From positions 744,001 through 808,000 of the forward strand of contig JAVHJL010000007.1 of NCBI GenBank assembly GCA_036971715.1: DNA of 64,000 nucleotides. The letters run 5' to 3'. Below the pieces are notes generated by a model that was given only the letters and a program-made list of their open reading frames with translations, did no database searches and had not been told where the DNA came from. Positions 12,591-24,153 of this stretch are shown here, piece by piece; the stretch's first letter is position 1; every line of letters begins with the position of its first letter. The stretch is from Arthrobotrys musiformis (taxonomy: Eukaryota; Ascomycota; Orbiliomycetes; Orbiliales; Orbiliaceae). The position numbers and the translations under genes are program-made.

Positions 12591-14885
12591 TTAAGACCAG
12601 ACATCCTCCTGCAAGGTACGAGAATAAGTTTCGTGTTAGCCATGTGTGCTTTAACTCCTTCTCGCCTATAGGCGAAACGAAACAAAGAGGGAAAAAATGC
12701 GGGTATCGAATCCCGAAATGAAGGAATGCAAGTCCCCTTACCTGGTATTGATTAGAACTTCTCATCCTCTTTACGACCTCCTCTCCTTGGGCTTCCGTCT
12801 GACCCCGCTTTTCGGCGATGATCCTGCCAAATGTAGCATTGACGTCTCTGGCCATGTGAGCTGCATCACCACAGACGTAAATGTAAGCGCCGGCCTTGAG
12901 GAGTTCGTTAACCTCGTCGGCGTGCTCTTGGAGGCGGTGCTGGACGTAAACCTTCTTGGGACCTTCGCGGGAGAATGCAGTGACTAGCTTGAAGGAGTCC
13001 CCGAGTTTCGAAGCGTATTCCTGGGTTACGGCCCGGTGTTAGTAAGTTAATTTCATTCTTGGGGTCTCTGCTTTGTAGAGGGGTAACTTACCGGCCATTC
13101 GTCTTTGTATAGGTAATCTTCATTGCTATTTCTACATCCGAAGAACAAGAGCGTCTTTCCAACCTTTTCTCCCTTCGCTGCAAGCGCGGCTCGTTCTTGG
13201 ACGAACGCGCGGAATGGAGCGACACCAGTCCCTGGTCCGATCATGATGATTGGCTTTTCGGGATTCGACGGTAATTTGAAGTTGCTGTGGCGGACGTGAA
13301 TTGGGACATGAATGCCATCGTACTTGTTCCTTGGGCCGGTAATATCGTAAGTCAAACCGTGAGGATCCGGGTTCGGGTCGCCGTGCTGCTTTTGCTTCAG
13401 AGCTAACAGGTAGTTGGTAGTAACACCCTTAAGAATGTGCTTGGACCCTGGCAATCTGATGCTCTCAACGACAGCGGTAATTGCGATGTGGTCCTTCTGG
13501 ACATGCGATGATGAAGAGATTGAGTAGTAACGGGGTTGGACACGGGTGAGGCCTTCAATGATCAAGGAGAATGGGATGGAGGGCCAGGTCTGTCCTGGAG
13601 CGAGCATTTCGAGAACCTGAGCGATGTTGAGGTACCTGCTGGAGATTTCCTCTGCGAAAGCATCCTTGTCACCACCCAATCTGACCAACTCAGCCTTTGC
13701 CTTGTCGGAAGGAGCGAACGGAGCGAGTGAGGCGACGAATTGACGGGAAACCAGGCCGTTGATCTCAACATGGTATCTGATAACGGCGTCGTAGGTAGTG
13801 GGAGATGGGAATGGGACCTTTGAAGTGGAGTCAAGAGCTTCGACACGGATGACGGAGTGGCGTTTCTCAGCAAGGCCGAGAACGTTCAAGATTCTGTCGG
13901 TTTCCTTTCCAGAGTTTGTAGGCCAGATTGCAATGTGATCACCGGTAGTGTAGCTTAGTCCTGATCCAGAGATATCGATTTCCATGTGAAGACAGTTTCG
14001 ATCCTTGACATTGAACAGCTCGCTGGACTTTGCGATGGGTGCGATGAAGGGGTTGTGTGAGTTATAGGGGCCTTTAGCCTTGCCTTCGAGATGGTTCTTG
14101 TTGGGCTCGCCGAGGTAGACGGTGTCGGAGTCTGTGGAGAGCGATTCGTCCTCGGTGATCTTGAAGACTGGCTCGTAAACAGCTTCACGTTCCTCCAGGC
14201 CCATTTCCTTGCTGACAACCTGCCACATCTCTTCTTTCCAAGCCAAGAAGTCTTCTTCCATCGTGCCAGCACCATCATCACCCTCACCAGCTGGTCCATA
14301 GCGGCTGGCACCAAGCTTGGTGAGGAATCCATCGACACGGCGAACGATAGCATTGTAGTGCTCATAGGTATTGTTTCCAAGTCCAAAGGCAACATACTTC
14401 AAGTTCTGCAGCGGCTTCTCGTCGGCCGAAAGCCCCTCGGAGAACTGCGGTTCGTCACCGGACAAAAACTCGTAGAATTCAACAGCGTTATCGGTAGGCT
14501 CACCCTCTCCGTAAGTGGCAAGCAAGAAGAAGGCAAGATGATCTGATGGGAAGGTGTCCAGGTTTTCAAAATCATAATCCTCGATGTCCGCGACAATGGT
14601 TCTCAAACCGAAGCGCGCGTGACCTTCCTTGGCCAATCGGGAGGCGTAGTCCTCAGCGGTACCCGTCTGCGAGCCGTAGAAGAAGATGGCATTGCGATCT
14701 GTTTCTGCCATCTTTTTCACGAAGTCTCTGGTCTTGCCGGCCTTGGCGGATCCATTGGTGTGGGCGAGATCGGCGAAGAGGTCCTTTGGTTTCCCCCATA
14801 ACGTGCCTTTAGTGAAGTAGGCAATAGTAGCGGCGAATATGGCGGTAAGGATGACGATATCCGCCGTATCGTATTCAATCCCCAT
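12591..14885 (-). CDS. NCP1: NADPH-cytochrome P450 reductase
   Basis: Diflavin reductase that passes electrons from NADPH through FAD and FMN to microsomal P450s (for example in ergosterol synthesis); anchored in the ER membrane. Three exons on the minus strand, 14885-13092, 13020-12742 and 12608-12591, give 696 aa, the usual fungal length. An N-terminal membrane helix spans about residues 8-25. The FMN domain has GSQTGTAEDYA, ATYGEGEPTDNA and FGLGNNTYEHYN. The FAD domain has PRYYSISSSS and GVTTNYL. The NADPH site has GPGTGVAPFRAF, FGCRNSNEDYLY and AYIYVCGDAAHMARDV. The protein ends EDVWS; the Trp of this ending is the residue that stacks on FAD in the family. It is encoded on an 18-nt terminal exon after a 133-nt intron. 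Confidence 0.97.
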
Positions 14886-17867
14886 GGTTGCTGTTTCCGG
14901 GTGGCCGAAGCCAATAGCTCTGAGGTGGGTGGAATAGGTCTGTCGTGCACCGTCAGAGAAGTTTTTTTTTTTTGGCCGACGACTTTGAAGGCAACGACAA
15001 ACAACGGGATCAATCTGGAAATGAGCGAAAGGGGAATATTTACCTAAAGGGAGAAATATACAACGAAAAAGAAGGAAAAGAAGAGGAAGAAGAAAAGAAA
15101 TCGATCAAGAGTAAGAATCAGATAAGGATGACGGAGAGGAATGGTATTTCAGACTATCGTGGCCAGATGCCGGGTGGCGTGAGACTGCCTGCGACTGTCA
15201 GTTTAGAGCTCCACGACAAGTGGCTGAACCAAGGATGGTGGGAGACTTACAGCCAGCGAGGATACACAATCGGAGACCGGAGGGGGGGTAAGCTTCGAGA
15301 ACCTCCCAATCCTTTAGTCTGTTGAGTGGGAGAAGGTGTACGTCGAGGTATCCTGCAGGGCAGCTGGCAGGCAAGCTTCGGGTGTGGCGGATGAAGTGGC
15401 GTATGTTGGACTACCCACTCCTGGTTAGCCCACCTGGCACATAAGCAGCTGTCGAAGGTCTGCACTGATCGACAAATACCTCTAAGCGCCTAGGTAGGAG
15501 CTAATATCTGCTAACAGTACAGTACTCGGAATGAAGGTGTCGACAAAACCCGGGGTATCAATAGTGAGAGTGAAAGTGAAGGTGGCTGTTGTGGGAGATG
15601 TCGATGGGTACGGTGCTGCAGTGATGATGAAGGATGGTGGTGATGATGATAGCTGGAATCCGACCCTCCATAAAATAATAAACAAAAAAAAAAAAAGGAC
15701 AAGGTGGAGGATAGCGACGGATCGAGGTTATGCCGGCCCGAAGGAATACCTCGACGAGGACTGTTGGGTAACCTTTAATAGCAGGCGGACAGGCAGGTGG
15801 GATGAATCAGATGTCTCTTGTCTAATTCAGATGCTCCTTCGTATTTGCACTAATCAATACGGACGAACTTAGTACGTAAGAACGCACAGCACGGTTTCGT
15901 TACTTTGTTAAAACCAGCTGAGCCTATTCGCATGTGCTTTTCGGACAATTGCGCAAACGGATTTTTTTAAACCGTCGTCGCAGCTCAGATTTCAGGAGCA
16001 CAGGCACACACGATCAGGCTCAGGACTTGCATCTGCTGCACTAGATGATGTATGCCCGAATGCGAATGCAATGCAGGAGAATCGAAGCTGCGAGTCGACT
16101 TGACCGCTGGCTGGTGTTACTCGAGATCGAAACTTCAAGAGGCCTGCAGCGTAGTACCATGCATAAACACCTGTCGAAGTCCTTCAGTCGGCCTGTTTTC
16201 GTGGTCTAGAGCGAACCGTTCCCGCGAGCCGTTTAACTTGGGAAAAAAGGCGGGGGGGGGATGTGTAACTGTATACCAGCTAGCGCCGACGAGCGTATTA
16301 TATTACAGGCGTTTCGAAGTTTCTGACGGACCGGCTTAATTACAGAATTCACGATCACTCGAAGAATAATGGGATCCCGCGATGTTTATAAAAAAGTTCA
16401 AGTTAACAGCCGACTGCACAGGCTCCGTACTTTCTCACTTGGCTCGGGCGAAAAACTACCGTGGATAAGCTGACCTGATAGTGGCTTGAATTCATGAACC
16501 CGAACCGCGTACCGGGATGGATGTCCATTAGCCTTCAATATAGAAATCTTTAATCTTAAATTCTTCTTCATTGCTTCCTGTTTACGACAAGTCAATACAG
16601 AGTACCAGCTCGCAAATAGACCAACTCCAGGATCCTAGGACTAGTCACAGCTGATCTTCTCGTTCGCGCTCTCGCATTTAATTTCGTTAAAACTTGGATA
16701 CACTTACCTCTTAGTACTCCGTATCGTCCCGTACAGACAGACGTTAATTAAATCCCGAGACTGGTTAGTCAGGGAGCGCTGATGTTATGCTCCTTGACGA
16801 CAATTTCGGCCCGTTTCGGGCTCCGGAGCTCAATTGACCAAACGCCCCCAATGGATGTTCCACCAACAAATTTCCACCACGCCAAACCCAGGCCAGGGCC
16901 AAGATCCTGCTTTGTCGTCCTGTAATGCTCTGGAGCGAACATCCCGCAACCGACGTCGATTCAACTTCAGCTGATATAGACCTAGGGCTGGGTACGAGAC
17001 CAACCTAGGGCCGATTTACTAAGAGTATCGGAGGTTTCCGACGGCCCTTACGAAAAGCTTTAAAGGATTCCACACTAGAAATGGTGTCGACGTGTCTTGC
17101 TCCGGCGTTATACATCGATCCTCCTGATACAGCTCCGGCCTCGCAGGCTATACCACTATTTACAGCATTCGATTAAGTACATATTATATTTAAGCATTTG
17201 AAATGGTAGATTTATTACAAAAATAAAAGATTACTTAAACAAACAATAGAGTACTGATTTGAGAAGTTTGATAAAACCTTTGAAGGGATCTAGCTATTTG
17301 GAAATTCTGCCTAAGCCCTTTCCAGGTCTAGTGCCGAGACTAGTCTGGTAGTCTGGAGGTCGCTCACCTATGCCTTGGCTAGTCTGGGTCGCTTGCCCTG
17401 GCATCGATGTTGAGGAAGGAAAAAAAAAACACGTACAACACATTTTAAGCAAAATGATTATATGTAAACCAGAGCTGGCCTTTTATGTGGCTGGCCCGCG
17501 AGACCAAGCTGGCTGAAGTGTGAGAGAGCTACCAGTTCTCCAACCAGAATTTCCTCTGCCAGGGCTAGGCCTAGAGTGCCATCTAATGTAATTCCAAAGT
17601 GGATATCTAGGGAGGTACCTACCCTAAGCTCTTGTGGAGTATATGAGAATGAGACTCTTAGATAGTCTTGGTAGTGTTGGGGCATATATGGTCTCGTACC
17701 CAGCCTCTTACAGGTGCCCACACTCGCATGAGGTCCATATATAGGTATGTGACTCTAGAATCTTCGTATGTTTGCCGGAAGCTTCTATGAGCTTTGATAC
17801 GCTCCTTCTTTCCGCTTTTTTCTCCTCCTCCTTAACAACACAGGCCGTCTAGTGCCGAGACTGCTGC

Positions 17868-17960
17868 TGCTCCTCCTCCTCCTCCTCCTCCTCCTCCTCC
17901 TCCTCCTCCTCCTCCTCCTCTTCTTCTTCTTCCTCTTCTTCCTCTTCTTCTTCCTTTCTC
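17868..17960 (+). repeat. (CTC/TCC)n polypyrimidine microsatellite
   Basis: A long run of CTC/TCC triplets grades into TTC triplets. On the minus strand it reads as polyglutamate or polyarginine, so the open frames across it (17785-18184) are compositional artefacts. Confidence 0.92.
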
Positions 17961-18123
17961 CTCCCTCCTCCCTTCTTCCCCTCATCCCTCAATGAAAGCG
18001 AGAGGGATCCTTCTGTCGCGCTAACCTTGTACAGCGCTACGAAACCAGCTTTCTCCCACCTTTCACGTATACCACAGTTACGAGAGTAGCCGTGGTTTCC
18101 CTCTATTTTGTTCAGATATTTCA

Positions 18124-18199
18124 CACAACAAAACGCGTCTTTTCCTAAGACTTCATCCTCACACGACAAAACACGTCTTTTCATAAGACTTCATCCTCG
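18124..18199 (+). repeat. Two 38-bp direct repeats, each with a hairpin
   Basis: Unit 1 is 18124-18161 and unit 2 is 18162-18199, differing at only a few positions. Each contains the perfect 5-bp inverted repeat GTCTT/AAGAC around a 5-nt loop (18137-18151 and 18175-18189). They lie 275-350 bp upstream of the helicase start codon. Confidence 0.85.
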
Positions 18200-18474
18200 T
18201 GAAATCGAGCAACCTATCAGACAACAAGGTGTTTTTCGCTCCATACAAGGTACTTCCCTCTCCTATTACTCTGATTTCCTGCAGGCCTGTCTTCAGGGAT
18301 GCTCCTATTAGCCCCTCCTCACATCCATCGTTGTTGCTCTTTGTGGCTGGCATATCCTAAATCCACTGAGATTGAAATGCTAACATACTACAGAGGTGAC
18401 ACAGGCCTTCAGCTATTCCTCTTGTATTAGACAACCAGCTACATATTGCATTATCTTCCAAATCCGCTCTCAAG

Positions 18475-21400
18475 ATGGAAGGAAAGGAAGACCCCTTTAA
18501 GAACCAGGAAACAGTTCCGCCTCCGCAACGAGATACTGCCGCTTCCGCAACGGTGGATGGGACGGAGAAAAGCAGTCACCCCCAGATCCCACCCGTCCAT
18601 GATCATCACGAGGCATCTAACCTTATCAACAACGCCCCTAAGAGTGGCGGCGACCAAGGTGGAGGCATAGAAAAGTCACCAGACAACCTTGGCCAAGAGA
18701 GTGACACAACCGCCCCCACAAAGCCCAAGCGCGGACAATCTGTTTACCCTTCTCAGGCCGTTACCAAAGCGGAGCTCGACGGCAAAGTTTTCGATTTTCC
18801 AGACCTCAAGGGATATGGAAAACCTTTGAGAAATGGCTCACTTGTGTGGGTTCTTGAAAAGAAGGTCCTTGAGACCTTTGACCCGCGCTTCAGGTTAATA
18901 TTTCATTCAGGAAGTATCAAAGATTTTTCGTCAGAGGGAGGTGTTGTGTCGATAACCTATGAGCCCAAGCAGCTCGAAGTCGTGTGCCCCCCCGGAGCGC
19001 CAGATACTACCCTCATATCCTTTTTTAGTGAAGCAGTCCGAGCTGATAATATGCTTCTTCATTTCCCCCAAACTCATCAAACCACGATTCCACGAATCCT
19101 CAATTTTCTCGCGCAGGTATCCCAGAAATGCACTATCGAGCTGGGCGAAGAGAAAGCCGACAAAGCCGACGCCTTCATCCTCTCAAAGTGGGACTATTTT
19201 CGCATACAGGAATCCAATTTTCGAAAAGAAGTTTCTGCACAAACATCAACTGCCGAAAACGCCTTTGGTGGTTACCTTGAGGGCATCAGAATAGATGCAG
19301 ATGACAAGGACGGGAAAACGGTTATAATTGATCACTCTGCCGACCAGAAAAAGAAAATGAGACTGAGCCGCATTGATGAGGACCAAAGGTTCGATCTATA
19401 CTTCCCATCTGGAATTCGACTTGAGGCCCTCTGGCCTAAGGGAGTCCTGGAGAAAGGGGATGAATTTGCGGAAAGAATCTTTAAGCTGCGAGTACCCAGT
19501 CTTGAAGAGGCCCACCGCAACGTCATAAGCTCGTGGAGCAACACTGAAGAGGAAGCATTCAGGTAAAATTTAGTTCCACGCTGTATTTTCGCAAGCTCGA
19601 ATTCATGATTGATCTAAGCTAATGCCATTTTCTTTCGCTATGGACTGTAGATTAGCCGCCGCGGATAACAAATCCGAAATTGCGCGATGCAAAAGAATCC
19701 TGAACGGTATCATTGACGGTCTTGATGGTCAAAATGCTTCCCCCATCCTTACGTCGGTTGTTTTCTCCCATACCGACCCGACCATCGCCACTGAAACCGA
19801 CAATCAAATCAAGGGATTCATTTCTACCTCCACGTTGAACCAAGATCAACAAAACGCGGCCACTCATGTTCTCAGTGGCCTAGATTGTCTTAAGTCCGGC
19901 ATTGCATGCTTGACGGGCCCTGCCGGCACCGGGAAAACATTTACCCTAGCGCATATTGTCAAGGCATCGCGAAGCTTTCCTCCTTTCCAGAAGATCATCC
20001 TGACAACAAAACAGAACGCTGCACTCGAGAGAGTTTTCGAATCAGTAATGAATGTACTGAGCGAAGAGGAAAAGCAGAAGGTTTTGTATATCCAAGGAGA
20101 AGTTGCCGCAGCGAGAACAGACGGGGTTGTATCTCCATTGAACGCTCTTATCAAAAAACATCGATTGCAAACAATAGTATCGGAACAGCCAAAGTCAGAT
20201 GAACCACTCAAGGCACGCCAGCAAAAAGTCATCGACACATTCGATATAATCTTTTGTACACTCGGTATCATTTCAAGAGAGCTAAATGATAAGGTGTTCC
20301 CGGCACAGATTTGCATCTTGGATGAAGCGGGGGCGACATCTGAGTTAGACAGTCTAATTCCTGCCTCTTTGTTTAGTCAGAGTCTAAAGCGATACGTTAT
20401 TTGTGGAGATGCTATGCAACTCCAACCCTTCTCACCTTCCACAAGTATAATTACAAGAAGAAGCTTGCTATTGCACCTCCAACATTGCAGATTTGGAATC
20501 GCAAGGCTCACATTCAACTACCGCATGGACCCCCAATTAGCAGAACCGCTCCGCAATGTCTTTTACAACGATGTTGCAATGTCATACTGGGGCCTAATGA
20601 AGAAGGAGAAGCAGAAAAGGTTTTTACTGCAGGATACAGAATCATCAAAGAATCTACCCGGAGCAGCAAAGTCGTTAGCAGTCCTTCAAAGTTTCAACAG
20701 GGAAATCAAGTCTAGGGCGACATGGGGTAAGGTTGCCGGAGTCGAGATCGAGCGTGGCTTATCATTTTCCAACGCACATGAAGTGGCTGCTATCATCGCC
20801 TTACTTGAGCACTTGTTTGCTCACGAGTACTCCCCGGAAGCTATTGGAGTACTATGCATGTACAGAGCACAGGCTCGGGACTTGAAGGCCATACTGGAAG
20901 AGCAGCATAAGGATTGGCTGGAGGGGGGATTAGCAGTTGCGACTGTTGATTCGTATCAGGGGAAAGAAAGAGAAATAATGATAATTTCTCTTGTAAGAGC
21001 TGGCACTACCAACTTCGGCTTTTTGAATGACCCCCACCGACTCTGCTGCGCGCTGAGCCGGGCCAGACTGGCCCAAGTCATCATAGGCGACCTGGAAAGT
21101 GTTCGGAAGATGGTATATTGATCCCCAATCCGAGGCCGTCGCATATAATTACGTTTGACTAATTCCAAGTAGATCAAAGAATCCGAGAGCCCTGCTGAAG
21201 GTGAGAGCCCTGCTGAGGGTGAGAGCCCTGCTGAGGGCGAGAAAGAACCGACTGGTGAAAAGGACCTCGCTGTAAGTATATGGTTATATCTCCAGACCTC
21301 CGGACTATTCATACCTAAAGTATCGGCTGCTCTAATATATTGATACTACTAGATTCAGAAAAAAGGCTCTGAGGGACAAAGCGGGGAGCTAAAGAAAAAG

Positions 21401-21742
21401 TATAGAGGGCTGACCAACCTCATGAGCTGGCACAAGTGGGATAGATTTCAAATTGAAGATTTAAACGATCTGCCAGAAATCGAAGGTACCGGAGCTGTTG
21501 CCGAAGACGCTGGTGCCTGGGGGCCTGAGGGTCAAGAAGGGAAAAATACTGCGTTGGAGCCTGAGGGTCAAGATGCGTTGGAGCCTGAGGGTCAAGATGC
21601 GTTGGAGCCTGAGGGTCAAGATGCGTTGGAGCCTGAGGGTCAAGAAGGGAAAAATACTGCGTGGGAAGAAGGGGGGCAGGCCGACGCTAGTGAGAAATGG
21701 AATGAGGAAGGCTCTAGTCCACAGGAATGGTCAAAGTGGTAG
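18475..21742 (+). CDS. Superfamily 1 (Upf1/SMUBP2-like) helicase with repeat-bearing tail
   Basis: Predicted nucleic-acid-dependent ATPase/helicase; substrate unknown. Four exons join in frame: 18475-19562, 19651-21112, 21173-21271 and 21353-21742, giving 1,012 aa. Residues 1-95 are disordered; residues 95-430 are a domain I do not recognise. The SF1 core follows: Walker A GPAGTGKT (about 452), Walker B DEAGA (about 587), GDAMQLQP, NYRMDP, VDSYQGKE (about 794) and a final LSRAR motif. The C-terminal 160 residues are acidic, with three ESPAEG repeats and four LEPEGQDA-type repeats, and end EWSKW. Without the last two exons an alternative stop at 21119-21121 would end the protein right after the core, so the repeat tail could be optional by intron retention. 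It is not UPF1 itself, because the N-terminal Cys/His zinc domain is absent. Confidence 0.85.
21185..21238 (+). repeat. 18-bp coding tandem repeat (ESPAEG x3)
   Basis: Three near-identical 18-nt units encode ESPAEG within exon 3 of the helicase gene. Confidence 0.93.
21551..21646 (+). repeat. 24-bp coding tandem repeat (ALEPEGQD x4)
   Basis: Four 24-nt units (starting 21551, 21575, 21599 and 21623) are nearly identical at DNA level. They are flanked on both sides by a copy of a sequence encoding EGQEGKNTA, which implies nested recent duplication. Confidence 0.93.
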
Positions 21743-22562
21743 ATCGTTTTTTTTTTTCCCCTTGAATTCTGCTCGAATCCAAAATATGGTTAAGTGTTAT
21801 CAAAATATCGCGGCGGGGGTGATTAGCTATTAGGCACCTAGATATGTACTTAATAGGTACTTAGATACTACTACTAGAGCTTATGCCACTGCGATCAATC
21901 GGATATAAATTGCTGTGTCCCACCAGTCGTTTAGGAATGCGGAGCATCCCCCAACTTTGAATTTGCGCCGCTTCTAGCAGGTTCTTCGACGACTCTGTTT
22001 AATAGAGTAAAAATGTTTTCTGCTTCTCCCGCTTCACGGGGCTATGAAGGTATCTTGGTATGGGAGGTTTATTCATGACCTTATATATGTGACTAGGTGC
22101 ACCTACGTACCTGTTCGGGGCTAGTGCGGACGACTATAAACTGCTTAACTAAACATCCAAATATCAATTGATTACTATGGTCCTAGTACTTGTACAATTG
22201 TCAAGCACCCCTATACTTTGAGGGCTTCTAGAATTCTGAGATAGGCTTGCATGCGTCATCACCTGCAAAACACCCTAGGTAATCGGATCCAAGAAAGAAA
22301 CCAAAATACGGACCTAATTCCTATGCATCGACTCAAAACAGGTGCGTTGGAGGGAAAGTAATCGATTTTTATGGTGGGATTCTTAATTCTCCCAAGGACG
22401 GGGACAACATGTAAAGTACAAGAATAAGGTTGACTTGTTAGAAAGGAAAGACGGTGGTAACAGTTAACACAGTAGCAATTAGTAGAGAGGCTTCTCTCTA
22501 CGACCTTAACCAAGCCCAAACCAAAAAAAAGGGCGAAAAAGACATCTCAAGGGAAGATTGAT
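21743..22562. other. Intergenic between convergent genes
   Basis: About 0.8 kb holding the facing 3' ends of the helicase and the 275-aa protein genes. No gene is visible. TAGGTACTTAGATAC-like short repeats lie at about 21835-21875. Confidence 0.55.
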
Positions 22563-23579
22563 TTATTCGGCGTTGATGAGATCTGTTGTTAGTGTCTTGC
22601 TCTTCGCGAGGGCCTGTTCAGAAAAATCGAATTAGGTGCTTGGTCTAACTAAAATGAAGCTAGGAGGACCTACCCGAGGAGTTGCATCGTAAACGTATTT
22701 GAAAATCTCCGCAAAGGGTGGCTTTTTAACGTCGTCGTCAGGAAGATAGATTATGGCCTGGGCAATTTGCCCAACCTCGATGGTGTGGCTGGATCGGCTT
22801 AATATGGTCATCCTGCGGGTTTTGTATTGACGCTTGAAGAAACCTTTTGTCCTTGATGTTAGGAACTCGGCGGACGTGAGGAAGTGTTTTCGATCCTTAA
22901 ACTGGAAGCCAGACCCATTTGCTTTGTTAAGGGCAAGGTTAAGGAGTATGCGCAACGCGAGCTCTTTGAAAGGCGCCTGATATTGTTAAGTGTGTCAGTA
23001 CTCCACGCTGGGTAAAAGGGGACTTATTCGGGAGCTTACCAAAGCCTCGAGTTGTGCTTGCATGACTTCTTGGGACCGAAACTGGGCTTCTATGGTCTGC
23101 CGCTGGGCTTCTAGCGCTTTCTCGATTTTCTCAAACCTCAGCAAACATGCTTGCGAACAATGGTCTGGTTGCTGGGCGATTTGTGGAGAAGCATCACCAA
23201 AGTCTCGGCTTTCCATGCTTGGATCATAGATAAAACAAGCGTCGGAGGCTGCTTCGGCCTAAACATGCAATATATTAGAACTAATGCATGCTGAGCGGGG
23301 GAAAGTCTCTTTGGTAATACAAACCGAGGTCTTGAGTCTGACTATACCACCTGATTTGTGGAATTCATCCGTGGTCATGAGTTTGTGGTCTTGGCTGGCC
23401 ATGCCTGCGGGTATCTCGTACACAGGAACAAGTTCCATGTCTTGGAAGCTCGATCTGATCATATGTTGGAGCGTGGGGCTGTCCATTACTGCAGTGATAG
23501 GTAAGTTACTTGGTATGCATATTTTGCGTGATATTTGGGTCGGAGCGTAAACAAATGTAATATCTTTGGTGGTAGCCAT
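22563..23579 (-). CDS. Hypothetical protein, orphan, with coiled coil
   Basis: I do not recognise a family. Four minus-strand exons (23579-23325, 23258-23040, 22976-22674, 22613-22563) give 275 aa. Every exon length is a multiple of three and all three introns are phase 0, so any internal exon could be skipped without a frameshift. The N-terminal part (1-85) starts MATTKDITFVYAP and mixes beta-like and polar sequence. Residues about 112-158 form a likely coiled coil (FEKIEKALEAQRQTIEAQ). Residues 159-259 form a mixed basic domain starting APFKELALRILLNLALNK. No signal peptide or membrane segment is seen. The gene is convergent with the helicase gene. A lineage-specific nuclear or cytosolic protein is plausible but unproven. 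Confidence 0.7.
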
Positions 23580-23915
23580 GATGTAGAGCGTTTGGTCTCG
23601 AGGCTAATGATGTAGTAGTGAAATGAAGAGGGAGAGATCTGGATGGACTTACGAGAGATTGCAGGAGGCTGCTAAGACTATAGCGGCGGTTGATGGCGGG
23701 CCTCCGGTGAATTACTGGAATTTATTGAAGTGGTTTTAGAATCGTTGATCAATGAAGGTGAGTACCTAGGTATTTATTCGCTGAAAGATGGGAGATTGAG
23801 AAGGTTACTCTACCTGATCTTCGGCTGGATTATTGACTCGTAGATCGTTGGCTGGGCGCTGAGAAAATCGGCCTTGTGTTTGGAAGGAAGTCCGCAGATG
23901 CGAGCAATTTGATGA

Positions 23916-24039
23916 GTTATAAAAAGTATTTCGTTGATCCCACATTGTGGAGTCAGCGTCGGAAAAGGTAGAAATGGGTTATAAGAAGTATTTAGCTGAT
24001 CCCACATGGTGAGGTCGGCGTCGGAAAAGATAGAAGATG
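23916..24039 (+). repeat. 62-bp imperfect tandem duplication
   Basis: Unit 1 (23916-23977) and unit 2 (23978-24039) both start GTTATAA and share GATCCCACA and GCGTCGGAAAA blocks. They differ by scattered substitutions and a compensated small indel. Confidence 0.85.
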
Positions 24040-24074
24040 GGAAAGTCAGCGTTGGCTCGCCCTCGAGGGTCTCC

Positions 24075-24153
24075 CGGGGGGAGGAGAGAGAAGAGGGAAG
24101 AGGGAGAAAGAAAGGGAGAAGAGGAGGGAGAAGAGAGAGAAAGAGGGAGAAAG
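24075..24153 (+). repeat. GA-rich purine tract
   Basis: A run of about 80 almost exclusively A/G bases on the plus strand, of the type able to form H-DNA. It lies about 0.9 kb upstream of the TAO3 start. Confidence 0.85.

Larger units (their letters stand above)
14886..18474. other. Intergenic between divergent P450 reductase and helicase genes
   Basis: About 3.6 kb without a supported gene. It should contain both divergent promoters. It holds an A-rich run (about 15683-15698), a CTC/TTC tract (about 17868-17960), a 38-bp tandem duplication (18124-18199), and a 15-bp sequence (TCTAGTGCCGAGACT) that occurs near 17328 and again near 17849. A 264-nt open frame on the minus strand (17458-17721) has no recognisable motif and is not called. 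Confidence 0.5.

Noticed and set aside
12572..12730. Possible tRNA with A-box-like GAGTGGTTAAG and B-box-like GGTATCGAATCC
   Set aside because: The A-box-like part overlaps the last coding exon (EDVWS stop) of P450 reductase on the minus strand and the B-box-like part lies in its intron; the T-loop has an extra base and no acceptor stem forms.
17458..17721. 87-aa minus-strand open frame
   Set aside because: No motif, no splice-compatible neighbours and no coding composition shift; could be a repeat relic but not supportable as a gene.
17785..18184. Open frames with polyglutamate or polyarginine on the minus strand
   Set aside because: They are translations of the CTC/TTC microsatellite with no other coding features.
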